Positions 45,500 through 54,162 of a stretch of DNA of 64,000 bases are shown here, one piece after another. Source of the stretch: CAVSJA01 sp963728145 (GTDB taxonomy: Bacteria; Bacteroidota; Bacteroidia; Chitinophagales; Chitinophagaceae); assembly GCA_963728145.1 (NCBI GenBank), contig CAVSJA010000007.1:1116001-1180000 (forward strand), in the 5' to 3' direction. A program made the position numbers and the translations under genes. Every line of letters starts with the position of its first letter. Position 1 is the first letter of the stretch. Under the pieces are notes generated by a model. That model saw only the letters and a program-made list of their open reading frames with translations, ran no database searches and had not been told where the DNA came from.

Positions 45500-45957
45500 G
45501 TCAAGGGGTTTATGGGTTTAATTGTGTTTCGTAACGAGGATAAAGGAGAAGGATTTGGAAGGGGATAAGGTGTAGGGAAACAAGCTACAGGAATTTTTTT
45601 TCAAGGCAAAATTTTTAAAACAATGAGTTATTAACAACGATCAAATAATTTTTTGAATGGTTGTCATTATGTTCCTGGGCGGTGGAATTTCCAGTTTACA
45701 TCGGATGGGTTCGTCTACTTAAGAGTGCCTGAGTTCTCGTCGTCCAGAAATTTCAATTCAACAGAAGAACAGATGAACAAGGAATGATCATTTTCCATCG
45801 GAGGGTTGTCTGAATGAAACGGAAGACAAAACGAATTTTTAAATATTGGAGAAACGTCCGATGGAAATTGGAAATTCCCCCGCCTGACCGACGGGGCAGG
45901 CTTGTTTATCTGTTCTTCTGTTGAATGATAATTTATTAATACGCAGCTTTAATGGAA
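45500..45957. other. Gap containing palindromic element copy 2
   Basis: No gene is seen. 45500-45753 shows no recognisable structure. 45754-45926 holds the second copy of the long palindromic element described separately. Confidence 0.6.
45754..45926. repeat. Palindromic element, copy 2, with internal insertion
   Basis: The left arm 45754-45786 is identical to the 33-base left arm of the copy at 5731. The right arm (about 45901-45926) is shorter, and CCCCCGCCTGACCGACGGGG-type palindromic sequence (45887-45910) precedes it where the first copy has continuous stem. Inner CCATCGGAG/CGTCCGATGG segments also pair. The identity of the left arms over 33 bases, 40 kb apart, supports copying. Confidence 0.8.
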
Positions 45958-46431
45958 TTACAATGGGATCAATCTTACAATTTCTTCAAGATAACGTTGA
46001 TCTGTTTCGTCGAATTCGTTTAATTCAACACTATCCACGTCTAATACACCAACTACGCCGTTATTTTTAAAGACTGGAATAACTATTTCTGATTTTGATA
46101 AACTGCTACAGGCAATATGTCCTGGAAATTTTTCAACATCCGGAACAATCAAAGTTTTTTCCTGCGCCCAACTCGTTCCGCATACACCTTTTCCCTTTTT
46201 GATTCTTGTGCAGGCAACAGGACCCTGGAATGGAGCTAATACCAATTCATCGTTCTTCACCAAATAAAATCCAACCCATAGCCATCCGAATTGTTCCTTC
46301 AACGCGGCGGTCACGTTCGCCAGGTTTGCTACAAGATCTGCTTCACCCTCCAATAGTCCTTTGATCTGGGGGATCAATGATTCATATTGTTCGGTCTTTG
46401 TTCCTTTGGCTATCATTAAATCTTCAGCCAT
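45958..46431 (-). CDS. msrC: Free methionine-(R)-sulfoxide reductase (GAF-type)
   Basis: This 157-aa cytoplasmic GAF-domain enzyme reduces free Met-R-sulfoxide. The three conserved cysteines are Cys74, Cys84 and Cys108 (PVACTRI, GVCGTSW, HIACSS). Their spacing of 10 and 24 residues equals that in the E. coli enzyme (Cys84, 94, 118). VPDVEKFPGHIACSSLSKSE and GVLDVDS are further family blocks. ATG 46431 is chosen over an upstream TTG. It is divergent from the next gene. Confidence 0.92.
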   Translation of the reverse strand: MAEDLMIAKGTKTEQYESLIPQIKGLLEGEADLVANLANVTAALKEQFGWLWVGFYLVKNDELVLAPFQGPVACTRIKKGKGVCGTSWAQEKTLIVPDVEKFPGHIACSSLSKSEIVIPVFKNNGVVGVLDVDSVELNEFDETDQRYLEEIVRLIPL

Positions 46432-46544
46432 AAATGATTTTTTCTGCAAGTTAGGGCTTGTTAGGCAAGTCTAAATCATTCAGGCTTAAGCGTATACTTT
46501 CTCAAGCATGGCATAAAAATTATATAATTATTGGAAACTTCTAT

Positions 46545-47099
46545 ATGCCTGATAATATTCTTGAAATCATCACACAGAATTTAGGTTATCCTGAATTAGA
46601 AAAGATCGACCCGAATAGCCAGGAGCCAAAGCATCCGGAACGCAGTGAAGAAGAAAAGATCGCACAAGCTGCGATTCCTGCTGTGCTTGCTGGTATGTAT
46701 AAATACAGCCGTACTCCTGAAGGGCAGAATTACTTATCGCATAGCTCTTCTCAATCAGATGATTTGCTTCATAATATTTATATGGGCAATGAAAATGAAG
46801 CGATCCGTAAGGTTGCAGATTATGCCGGTATTTCTGAGTCTGAGGCGGAATCAAGAATGGAAGAGATTGCTGAGGAAGCGGTAATCATAATCAGGAAGGC
46901 TGTGGGTAAGGGAGGTTCAGAAGCAGTTCAAAAATACATGGCTGATCAAAGTCACGCAATCCTTGTCTATCTGCCTGCAGCATTGAAAATGGGTGATGTG
47001 TTGCAGGATGAAACTATGGACGATAGAACGAATAAAATGGAAGGACCCATATCAAACTGGATGCATAAGATTGAAAAGGGATTTTCATCCGGTACTTAA
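46545..47099 (+). CDS. Conserved hypothetical protein, possibly DUF937-like
   Basis: This 184-aa soluble, helix-rich acidic protein has the block AAIPAVLAGMYKYSRTPEGQNYL, which resembles the DUF937 core, and later ILVYLPAALKMGDVLQDETMDD. The match is by eye and should be treated as tentative. The ATG at 46545 (MPDNILEII) is chosen because the in-frame extension to 46458 is basic and unlike the rest. Its end overlaps the MgtC-like gene tail to tail by 4 bases. Confidence 0.65.
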   Translation: MPDNILEIITQNLGYPELEKIDPNSQEPKHPERSEEEKIAQAAIPAVLAGMYKYSRTPEGQNYLSHSSSQSDDLLHNIYMGNENEAIRKVADYAGISESEAESRMEEIAEEAVIIIRKAVGKGGSEAVQKYMADQSHAILVYLPAALKMGDVLQDETMDDRTNKMEGPISNWMHKIEKGFSSGT

Positions 47100-47728
47100 A
47101 AATCAAATTCGTCAACCGATTCATCTTTCAGGATCTGCTGCACGAATTGATCGTGATTCTTTTTCTTTCCGCTCACCGTCCAGGTGCCGGTGAATTTTTT
47201 GCCAGTACGGGTTTGTTTGTCTTTATGGGAACGCAGGTGGTTTTGACGAAAGAGTTTTTCAAAATGAGACAAGGATTCTGGTGAATACGTGCAAACAATC
47301 CTATAATTATGCGTTTCATTGAAGTGGTCAATCCAACTTTCCAGGTAGTTAAGCAAAACAAGAGTTATTATTATTCCGGCACAGGCGATACCGGCTGCTG
47401 CATAGTAACCGGCCCCAATGCTCATTCCTAACGCAGCTACCGACCAAATGGTGGCGGCAGTAGTAAGACCATTCACTTTGTTTCCAGCCTGGAATATTAC
47501 ACCCGCACCAAGAAAACCTATACCCGTAACAATATTTGAGGCAATTCTGTCGGAACTCTGTTCGCTGATTGCAATTGAGATAATCGTAAACAAACAAGAT
47601 CCGGTTGAGATCAGGATCAAGGTTCTCAATCCTGCTGATTTACTTAGGTATTCTCTTTCAGTACCAATAATTGCTCCTAATGCAAAAGCGAGGGCCAGTC
47701 TTATTATTATTGTTTCTATTGGTGGCAT
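47096..47728 (-). CDS. MgtC/SapB-family membrane protein
   Basis: This 210-aa protein has four to five N-terminal helices with the MgtC signature (ALAFALGAIIGTEREYLSKSAGLRT, SNIVTGIGFLGAGVIF, GLTTAATIWSVAALGM) and a C-terminal ACT-like cytoplasmic domain (about 140-210). The family modulates P-type or F-type ATPases and is tied to Mg2+ limitation and acid survival in pathogens; in free-living Bacteroidota its role is unproven. The stop overlaps the convergent upstream gene by 4 bases. Confidence 0.88.
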   Translation of the reverse strand: MPPIETIIIRLALAFALGAIIGTEREYLSKSAGLRTLILISTGSCLFTIISIAISEQSSDRIASNIVTGIGFLGAGVIFQAGNKVNGLTTAATIWSVAALGMSIGAGYYAAAGIACAGIIITLVLLNYLESWIDHFNETHNYRIVCTYSPESLSHFEKLFRQNHLRSHKDKQTRTGKKFTGTWTVSGKKKNHDQFVQQILKDESVDEFDF

Positions 47729-47767
47729 ATTTGCGAATTTTTTGTTGAATTATTTTCTCAGTTTAAG

Positions 47768-47882
47768 TTAATTGGTTGATTTTAGTTGATTGGTGGATTA
47801 GTTGATTAGTTAATTGGGAAATAGACCCTCCAGGACCTTCGGGACAACTAATCAACCAATTAACCAATCAACCAATCAACTC
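47768..47882. repeat. GGTTGATT octamer hairpin
   Basis: Forward GTTGATTT/GTTGATTG/GTTGATTA-type units at about 47770-47818 are mirrored by inverted AACTAATC/AACCAATT units at about 47843-47882, with a spacer containing CCTCCAGGACC. It ends in the last codons of the GH63-like gene. Confidence 0.75.
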
Positions 47883-50482
47883 CGAGAAATCAACTCAGCA
47901 ATCAATCCCGTCCAACCCGTCTGCTGCGACGCACCAAGGCCTTTACCGGTATTGCCGTGGAAGTATTCATAGAACATAATATGGTCTCTGAAATTGGGAT
48001 CATTTTGAAGGATCTCTGAATCGCCATAAAGTATGCGTTTGTTCGATTCGTTCAATGTAAAGAGTTTGGTCAATCTGTTGGCAAGTTCACTTGCGACTTC
48101 TTTTAGGGTTAAAAAGTTTCCTGATCCGGTAGGACATTCCACTTTTAAGTTGTCGATATAATAATAGTCGAACTTGAGCAGGCTTTTTATGATCATATAA
48201 TTGAGCGGCAACCAAACCGGTCCTCTCCAGTTGCTATTTCCGCCGAACATATCATTGGTCGATTCACCAGGAGTATAATCGATAAAGAAATTATTTCCGT
48301 CCAGCTGGATCTCATAGGGATTCTTTTCATGATAACGGGAGAGTGAACGAATTCCGTGCGGTGCGAGGAATTCGGTTTCATCAAGCATCCTGGTCAATAT
48401 CTTTTCAATTTCCTTTCTTCTCAATAAACTCAACAAATGTTTTTCCTGTTCATTTACTTTTTGCCATCTGCTCACCAAGCCTGCGAGGTCGGGGCGGTTA
48501 TTCATAAACCATTTCATTCTTTCCCGAAAATCTGGTTGTTGCTTGAGTAGCTCATCGTCTAATACTTCAACAGCAAACAGCGGAATTAAACCCACCATGC
48601 TTCGCACTTTTAATTGTTGCGTACTGTTATCAGGAAGACGGAGCTGGTCATAGAAGAATCCATCAGTTTCATCCCAGAGGCCATGACGGCCTTCGCCCAT
48701 ATGCGCCATGGCTCCTGCGATATAAAGAAAATGCTCAAAGAACTTTGTAGCCATATCCTGGTACACCGGGTTGAACCTGGACAGCTCCAATGCGATACTA
48801 AGCATATTGAGTGAGTACATTGCCATCCAGCTTGTACCATCGGCCTGTTCGATATAGCCTCCATTCGGCAATCGCGTATTTCGATCGAACACACCAATAT
48901 TATCCAGTCCAAGGAATCCTCCCTGGAATACGTTGTTACCAGCGTTATCTTTTCGGTTAACCCACCAGGTGAAATTCAGGAGTAGTTTGTGGAATATTGA
49001 TTCAAGATATTTGGCGTCTCCTTTTCCGCCATTTGTTCGCTGATCCATTCGATACACTTCCCAGGCAGCCCATGCATGCACGGGTGGATTTACATCGCTG
49101 AAATCCCACTCGTAAGCAGGTAATTGACCGTTTGGATGCATGTAACGTTCACGCGTCAATAAAAGCAATTGTTCTTTTGCGAATTCAGGATCAACCATTG
49201 CGAGAGGGATACAGTGAAATGCGAGATCCCATGCCGCATACCAGGGATATTCCCATTTATCGGGCATGGAGATGATATCCGCGTTATGCAGGTGCATCCA
49301 GCGGTGATTCCTGCCTGTTTTACGGTGCTGCGAAACCGCAATTCCCGGGTCACCATTGATCCAAACATCCACATCATAATAATAGTATTGTTTATTCCAA
49401 AGCATTCCAGCCAATGCCTGCCTTTGCACGTGCCTGATATCTTCATTTTGAAGATCTTTCTGAATCCCGCCATAAAATTCATCAGCTTCCTGCTGGCGCT
49501 GAGAAAAAAAGTTTTCGAAATCTGCAAATGGGTTTTTGTTTCCTGCAGGACCCAATCGAAGCCGAATACTTACGCTTGCGCCAGGTTCAACAGCGGTTTC
49601 AATGTTATAAGCAGCCTTGGTGCCAACATTTTTTTTGTTGACAGTTTTTTCATCCCCATGAACTACGAATTCATGAATGCCATCTTTATAAAAACCTCTT
49701 CGCTTTTTATTATAGTGAAGTAATACATTAGTTTCATTATCGCAGAACAGCGGTTTTGAATAGGATTCAGAATAGAGTGTCATATCGATCAATGATCGAT
49801 GAGAAATCTGAATATTATTATCTGTCTTCGAATGCAGTGCCGGCTTATAGGGATCATCTCCCCATGCCCAGGTATTACGGAACCAAATTGTGGGAATAAG
49901 ATGCAATGAAGCTTGTTCAGGGCCGCGATTTGTTGCAGTGATTCGGATCAGGATATCTTCTGTGCCGGCTTTTGCGTATTCAACTATAATATCAAAATAC
50001 TTGTTGCCATCAAAGATTCCTGTATCGATGAGCTCGTATTCGGCTTCAAGGCGGTTTCTTTTTTTACTTTCCTGTACTATTTTTTTATAGGGAAATTCTT
50101 CCTGCGGATACTTATAAAGCATTTTCATGTACGAATGAGAAGGAGTGTTGTCCAGGTAGTAATATAGCTCCTTTACATCTTCCCCATGATTGCCTTCGCG
50201 ATTAGATAGGCCGAAGAGTCTTTCTTTAAGAAAAGGATCTTTCTTATTCCAAAGTCCGATGCTGAAACAAAGCAATTGCTGATCATCCGAAATTCCTGCA
50301 ATTCCATCTTCGCCCCAGCGGTACACTTTGCTGTTGGCCATTTCATAGGTAGTATAATACCAGGCCTGGCCATCATCACTATAATCTTCCCGAACAGTTG
50401 CCCATTGCCTGTTGCTCACATATGGTCCCCACTTTTTCCAATTTTTATCCTCCAGTCTTTGCTGCTCTTTGTTTTTCTCCAT
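47876..50482 (-). CDS. GH63-like glycosidase (MGH1-type)
   Basis: This 868-aa protein has no clear signal peptide. The N-terminal beta-sandwich half (about 1-350) begins KKWGPYVSNRQWATVREDYS. The C-terminal (alpha/alpha)6 barrel contains MPDKWEYPWYAAWDLAFH, HPNGQLPAYEWDFSDVNPPV, and FIDYTPGESTNDMFGGNSNW followed by RGPVWLPLNYM. These blocks match the bacterial branch of GH63 (processing glucosidase I-like), in which the Asp of EWDFSD is the expected general acid. The natural substrate of bacterial members is uncertain, perhaps alpha-glucosides or glucosylglycerate-type solutes. The gene is intact. Confidence 0.88.
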   Translation of the reverse strand: MEKNKEQQRLEDKNWKKWGPYVSNRQWATVREDYSDDGQAWYYTTYEMANSKVYRWGEDGIAGISDDQQLLCFSIGLWNKKDPFLKERLFGLSNREGNHGEDVKELYYYLDNTPSHSYMKMLYKYPQEEFPYKKIVQESKKRNRLEAEYELIDTGIFDGNKYFDIIVEYAKAGTEDILIRITATNRGPEQASLHLIPTIWFRNTWAWGDDPYKPALHSKTDNNIQISHRSLIDMTLYSESYSKPLFCDNETNVLLHYNKKRRGFYKDGIHEFVVHGDEKTVNKKNVGTKAAYNIETAVEPGASVSIRLRLGPAGNKNPFADFENFFSQRQQEADEFYGGIQKDLQNEDIRHVQRQALAGMLWNKQYYYYDVDVWINGDPGIAVSQHRKTGRNHRWMHLHNADIISMPDKWEYPWYAAWDLAFHCIPLAMVDPEFAKEQLLLLTRERYMHPNGQLPAYEWDFSDVNPPVHAWAAWEVYRMDQRTNGGKGDAKYLESIFHKLLLNFTWWVNRKDNAGNNVFQGGFLGLDNIGVFDRNTRLPNGGYIEQADGTSWMAMYSLNMLSIALELSRFNPVYQDMATKFFEHFLYIAGAMAHMGEGRHGLWDETDGFFYDQLRLPDNSTQQLKVRSMVGLIPLFAVEVLDDELLKQQPDFRERMKWFMNNRPDLAGLVSRWQKVNEQEKHLLSLLRRKEIEKILTRMLDETEFLAPHGIRSLSRYHEKNPYEIQLDGNNFFIDYTPGESTNDMFGGNSNWRGPVWLPLNYMIIKSLLKFDYYYIDNLKVECPTGSGNFLTLKEVASELANRLTKLFTLNESNKRILYGDSEILQNDPNFRDHIMFYEYFHGNTGKGLGASQQTGWTGLIAELISRS

Positions 50483-50519
50483 TCGTTGTTTTAGAAGTTT
50501 CTCAAAGGTAGCTTGTTGA

Positions 50520-50698
50520 CGCCGATAATTCGTGCGGTTGACAAGGTTGACAGAGTTGACAGAGTTGAAAGAGTTGACAAGAGGTTCATACTGATACTTA
50601 TCAAGTAATCAACCAATCAACCAATCAACCAGTTAACCTTGTCAACCCTGTCAACCTTGTCAACTCTGTCAACCCTGTCAACCCTGTCAACCTTTGGA
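50520..50698. repeat. GTTGACAGG nonamer hairpin
   Basis: The left arm of GTTGACAAG/GTTGACAGA units (about 50535-50582) leads into a spacer with CTGATACTTATCAAG. AATCAACC octamers (50605-50637) follow, and then about seven inverted GTCAACCCT/GTCAACCTT units (50640-50695). Both the octamer and nonamer units occur in one structure. It is located between the glycosidase start and a small acidic gene. Confidence 0.8.
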
Positions 50699-50707
50699 CT
50701 CCAACCT

Positions 50708-51221
50708 TCACGACCGCTCCCCCTGATCAGGAACACTATAGGCATTATTTTCTTCGTCTTCCTCACCGAGTTCTTCATCCGTATCATCAAGGTCAGACCC
50801 GGGAACATCGAGGTCTTCACCACTGAGGTCAATTGCTTCATTCAACAGACTCACCGTCTGAATCTTTGTTATCCGGCAGTGCTTTTCTAAGATTAATTTC
50901 TTCTTCTTCAGGAGTGAATTCAGCACTTGCCTGCAGTAATTCCTTTTCTTCTTCAGTAACGTTTGCATCATTGTCTTTGCCTGTGATAGGAACTTCGTCC
51001 AACACACCCTTGCCTTCTTCATCAGCAGATGATGCAGTCACGTCGGCGAGATCTCCCAATGGAGGAACATGAATATGTTCCTGTCCCGGAATATCTTTTA
51101 CTTCAGGAAGATCAAGTGTTGCCTTATCTGGCTTCAATCTTTGCTGATCCCGGTATGAATCCTGAAGATCGTCTTCGAATTCTTTTTTACGGGTATCAGT
51201 CTTAGTTTTTCTACCTGCCAT
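50708..51221 (-). pseudogene. Acidic disordered protein, probably one frameshifted gene
   Basis: The first frame gives MAGRKTKTDTRKKEFEDD... and ends ...DNKDSDGESVE after 127 aa. The neighbouring frame continues LNEAIDLSGEDLDVPGSD and ...DDTDEELGEEDEENNAYSVP. This tail looks like the normal end of a conserved acidic Chitinophagaceae-type protein. One extra base near 50845 explains the break. The restored protein would be about 170 aa, highly acidic and probably disordered. The 60-aa basic protein at 51249-51431 precedes it by 27 bases on the same strand. Confidence 0.65.
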
Positions 51222-51248
51222 AAAACATGTTTGTTTGATTAAAGAGGT

Positions 51249-51431
51249 TTACTTCTTTTTTCTATTTTTTTTGTTGTGATGTGCTTTTTTATTATGCGTC
51301 ACATCATCTCCTTTGAAATTCTGTTCTTCGCCTTCTCTGTGGTCCAGGTTATCCCTGATCTCGGGCCGCGGTTTATTATTATTGAATTGAATAAGGCTTT
51401 TCGGCGCCGTTCTTACTGAATTCTTCTTCAT
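51249..51431 (-). CDS. Small basic protein, conserved-looking
   Basis: This 60-aa protein has a KKNSVRTAPKSLIQFNNNKP N-terminus, a central EIRDNLDHREGEEQNFKGDD block and a Lys-rich C-terminus (KKAHHNKKNRKKK). There is no signal peptide or known domain. The clear codon pattern, the neat spacing of 27 bases to the acidic gene and resemblance to small proteins remembered from Chitinophagaceae support a real gene. The role is unknown. Confidence 0.6.
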   Translation of the reverse strand: MKKNSVRTAPKSLIQFNNNKPRPEIRDNLDHREGEEQNFKGDDVTHNKKAHHNKKNRKKK

Positions 51432-51469
51432 GTTTTTTATGGGAAAAGCTAAATAATCATGCCGTGAGC

Positions 51470-51651
51470 GGGTAGGTTGACGGGGTTAATAGGGTTGACA
51501 AGGTTGATAGGGTTGACAAGGTTGACAGGGTTGACAATGAGCCGTTTCTCATAGCAATAAAAAAGGGTTGAAAAGTTTAACAAGGATTTTGATTTGTATC
51601 CCTGTCAACCCTGTCAACCCTGTCAACCTTGTCAACCTTGTCAACCAAAGA
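51470..51651. repeat. GTTGACAGG nonamer hairpin
   Basis: Seven forward 9-base units (GTTGACGGG, GTTAATAGG, GTTGACAAG, GTTGATAGG and so on) at about 51476-51536 are mirrored by five GTCAACCCT/GTCAACCTT units at about 51604-51648. The spacer (about 65 bases) contains GGGTTGAAAAG and GATTTGTATCCCTGTC, closely resembling the spacer of the hairpin at 52338-52455. Confidence 0.85.
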
Positions 51652-51653
51652 AA

Positions 51654-52205
51654 CTACTTAACGCCCGCCGCAATAATAGGAGCGCGATCCAAATACTGAA
51701 TTATGCGATCCACTTTATCATTAGCATCGAAGTGTTGCACGTTATGAATTCCAACAACAAGTGTTTTACCGTTTTTGTACTTTACCTGGCTTTGATACCA
51801 ACTTAATAGCCATACACCAGGAATATCGGGTCCTTTTTGTGGTGTATTTACTTTGATCGGGAGCCAGATATCATTCATGATGGTTAATGAATCGATCACA
51901 TTTCCCCTGCGATTCTTCCAATAATCATTAATCGCCTGCTTGCCAACCAGGCTGTCGCCGGAAGACCAAATAAAGACTGCATTGTCTGCGAGGTTTGCTG
52001 TAAAGCCATCCACATCTCCCGCCTGCAGAGCAGCTATACTTTTCTTTCCAACCTCAGTGTATTTCGCGTCAGCAAATTCAGATTGAGGAGGAGTTTTAGA
52101 TTCAGAAGTAGAGGCAGTTTCAGTTGTACCTTCGGTTTTAGTGTCGGCTGAATTGCAGGCCACGACAAATAACAGACCAAGCAAAGCCGATGAGAGTTTT
52201 ACCAT
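51654..52205 (-). CDS. SnoaL/NTF2-like lipoprotein
   Basis: This 183-aa protein has a lipobox VVAC (Cys17) and a Thr/Ser/Glu-rich linker, then an NTF2-like domain. Visible blocks are SIAALQAGDVDGFTANLADN, VFIWSSGDSLVGKQAINDYW and VKYKNGKTLVVGIHNVQHFD. It is probably attached to the inner leaflet of the outer membrane or to the inner membrane. Such folds bind small hydrophobic ligands; no catalytic residue can be assigned. Confidence 0.8.
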   Translation of the reverse strand: MVKLSSALLGLLFVVACNSADTKTEGTTETASTSESKTPPQSEFADAKYTEVGKKSIAALQAGDVDGFTANLADNAVFIWSSGDSLVGKQAINDYWKNRRGNVIDSLTIMNDIWLPIKVNTPQKGPDIPGVWLLSWYQSQVKYKNGKTLVVGIHNVQHFDANDKVDRIIQYLDRAPIIAAGVK

Positions 52206-52337
52206 AAAAGTTTGTTTTGGGGTTAAAAAAAGAATACTAAGCGGACAAGGGAGTTTTCATCAATGAGGATAATACAATGTAGCGAAAAGTTCTCCTAATA
52301 ATCACATTGTCGAGTTTTTTTGCCTTTACGCAATTGA

Positions 52338-52455
52338 GGAGGTTGACAGGGTTGACAGGGTTGACAAGGTTAACAAGGGTGAAAAGGCTGATCGTGTAGA
52401 TTTGTATTTCAATCCCTGTCAACCCTATCAACCTTGTCAACCTTATCAACCTTGG
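52338..52455. repeat. GTTGACAGG nonamer hairpin
   Basis: Forward units GTTGACAGG, GTTGACAGG, GTTGACAAG and GTTAACAAG (about 52341-52376) are mirrored by GTCAACCCT, ATCAACCTT, GTCAACCTT and ATCAACC (about 52417-52453). The spacer contains GGGTGAAAAGG and GATTTGTATTTCAATCCCTG, close to the spacer of the copy at 51470-51651. Confidence 0.85.
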
Positions 52456-52482
52456 CCATAAAGACCAACTGCACTAACTTTG
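52452..52482 (+). promoter_or_regulatory. Candidate Bacteroidota promoter for the DUF4399 gene
   Basis: TTG at 52452-52454 and TAACTTTG at 52475-52482, separated by 20 bases, match the -33 and -7 consensus. Transcription would start near 52487, about 28 bases before the ATG. The -33 element lies at the edge of the preceding repeat arm. Confidence 0.55.
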
Positions 52483-52514
52483 GCTCCCATTAATTTTTAA
52501 AACAAATACCTGTT

Positions 52515-53033
52515 ATGCGTACAAGACATATGCTTTTTTTCTTCTTCGCAGTTATTTTGCTCGCGAGCTGTAATGATGGTTCTGATACAAAAGATGAAGC
52601 TGCCAAGACTGATACAATGGCCGGACATGATACCTCACACGCTGCTCCAGCTACTGTTGGAGCCCCATCCGGCGTTCCGGATATTCCTTCCGGGGCAAAG
52701 GTTTATTTCAAAAACCTGAAAGATGGAGAAACAATAAAATCTCCTTATAAGGTTGAAATGGCTGTTGATGCCATGGCAGTTGATACGGCGAATGGTATCA
52801 TCAAACCTGCTTCAGGTCATCACCATATTTTAGTAGATCTGCCAGAGTCGATTCCTTATGGAGTTGTGATCAAAAATGATTCAGTTCATCTTCATTTTGG
52901 AAAAGCACAAACCTCAGCTGAGCTGGTGTTGAAACCTGGCAAACATACATTGACTCTTCAATTTGCTGATGCTTTGCACCGCTCTTATGGAGACAAATTG
53001 AGTAGTACAATTACCGTGAATGTGAAGAATTAG
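52515..53033 (+). CDS. DUF4399 lipoprotein
   Basis: This 172-aa protein has a perfect lipobox LASC (Cys19), a His/Thr/Ala-rich linker and a DUF4399 domain. The domain is recognisable by VYFKNLKDGETIKSPYKVEM, GIIKPASGHHHILVDL and LVLKPGKHTLTLQFADALH. It is a beta-sandwich of unknown function, attached to a membrane on the periplasmic side. The HHH cluster in the middle of the domain could bind metal, though this is only a possibility. Confidence 0.87.
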   Translation: MRTRHMLFFFFAVILLASCNDGSDTKDEAAKTDTMAGHDTSHAAPATVGAPSGVPDIPSGAKVYFKNLKDGETIKSPYKVEMAVDAMAVDTANGIIKPASGHHHILVDLPESIPYGVVIKNDSVHLHFGKAQTSAELVLKPGKHTLTLQFADALHRSYGDKLSSTITVNVKN

Positions 53034-53062
53034 TGAGCAGTAGACCCGGAATATGAGATGTT

Positions 53063-53142
53063 TTGATTGCTAGATTGTTAGATTGTTGGGTTTATTAATT
53101 ATGAAACCAACAATCAAACAATAAAACAATCGAACAATCTTT
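53063..53142. repeat. GATTGTTA octamer hairpin
   Basis: Forward units GATTGCTA, GATTGTTA and GATTGTTG (53066-53089) are mirrored by CAATCAAA, CAATAAAA and CAATCGAA units (about 53109-53141). It follows the DUF4399 gene and is related to the hairpin at 38456-38541. Confidence 0.75.
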
Positions 53143-53267
53143 CTTTGAGGGACACTCGTAACTCATTGAAAACTTGTCTCTTACCGCTGATTTTGCCCTT
53201 AAATTTGCGGCTTTAAAATCGAAATAAAGAGCCTTTTAAACCGTTATTGTAGAGCAAGATCCGACCC

Positions 53268-54149
53268 ATGAAAAAACCCGTACTCCTAGGAATCCTATTC
53301 CTCGTATTCCTTATTATTCTACTATATTTTGGATATGATTGGAAGGAAGATTTTTCTACTTCGATCAACCATTCCGGAAAAAATGTAGCAGCTGCCCTGG
53401 TTACCAATAAACCTGCCGATCCTTTAACTGAAAATCGTTCCATAGCAGATGCCAAAACAATTCTCGAGCGAAGGCAAATACCCATTCTTTGTTATCATCA
53501 AATCCGCGAATGGCGTCCGACAGATTCCAAAACTGCCCGAGACTATATTGTGCCGACTGAAATTTTTCAGGATCAAATGAAGATGTTGAAGGATAGCGGT
53601 TACAATACAATCTCTGCCGATCAATTATACAATTATCTAGCTAAAGGAGAGGAGCTGCCAGAAAAGCCGGTCATGTTAACTTATGACGATACTGACCTGG
53701 AACAATATACAGTTGCTCTACCTGAAATGGATAAATATGGATTCAAAGGAGTTTATTTTATTATGACTGTTTCGCTTGGAAGGCCAAACTATATGAGCCG
53801 CGAACAGGTAAAAGCTCTTTCTGATCAAGGACATACTATTGGCTCGCATACATGGGATCATCAAAATGTAAAGAAGTACGAGCAAAAGGATTGGGTTACC
53901 CAGATTGAAAAGCCTTCGAAGCAACTTGAATCCATAACCGGTAAACCGGTTCATTATTTCGCTTATCCCTTCGGTTTATGGAATGAGGCAGCAATACCTG
54001 AATTGAAGAATCGTAATTTCAAAGCAAGCTTTCAGCTCTCCGGCAGGCGTGATCCGAATGATCCTTTGCATTGTATAAGAAGAATCATTGTACCGGGGTC
54101 CTGGTCTGGGGAAGTCTTGGACCGCCGGATCAAAAACAGTTTCCGCTAA
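53268..54149 (+). CDS. Membrane-anchored polysaccharide deacetylase (NodB/CE4)
   Basis: This 293-aa protein has an N-terminal membrane anchor (hydrophobic 7-22) and a NodB homology domain. Motif 1 is LTYDDTD (catalytic base and metal Asp, about 138-144), motif 2 is SHTWDH (metal His pair, about 192-197), and a YFAYPFGLW block follows. The C-terminus IRRIIVPGSWSGEVLDRRIK is the usual end of this subgroup, so the gene is complete. It deacetylates N-acetylated polysaccharides in the periplasm, such as peptidoglycan or chitin-like chains; the substrate is not known. Confidence 0.88.
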   Translation: MKKPVLLGILFLVFLIILLYFGYDWKEDFSTSINHSGKNVAAALVTNKPADPLTENRSIADAKTILERRQIPILCYHQIREWRPTDSKTARDYIVPTEIFQDQMKMLKDSGYNTISADQLYNYLAKGEELPEKPVMLTYDDTDLEQYTVALPEMDKYGFKGVYFIMTVSLGRPNYMSREQVKALSDQGHTIGSHTWDHQNVKKYEQKDWVTQIEKPSKQLESITGKPVHYFAYPFGLWNEAAIPELKNRNFKASFQLSGRRDPNDPLHCIRRIIVPGSWSGEVLDRRIKNSFR

Positions 54150-54162
54150 TCTTGTAAAAAAA

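Larger units (their letters stand above)
52206..52514. other. Intergenic region with hairpin and promoter
   Basis: No gene is seen. A GTTGACAGG hairpin (52338-52455) and a promoter-like pair of boxes (52452-52482) are described separately; the rest is featureless. Confidence 0.55.

Noticed and set aside
50520..50698. Possible CRISPR array in the short-repeat regions
   Set aside because: Units are 7-9 bases, contiguous and without unique spacers, with no cas genes in the window.
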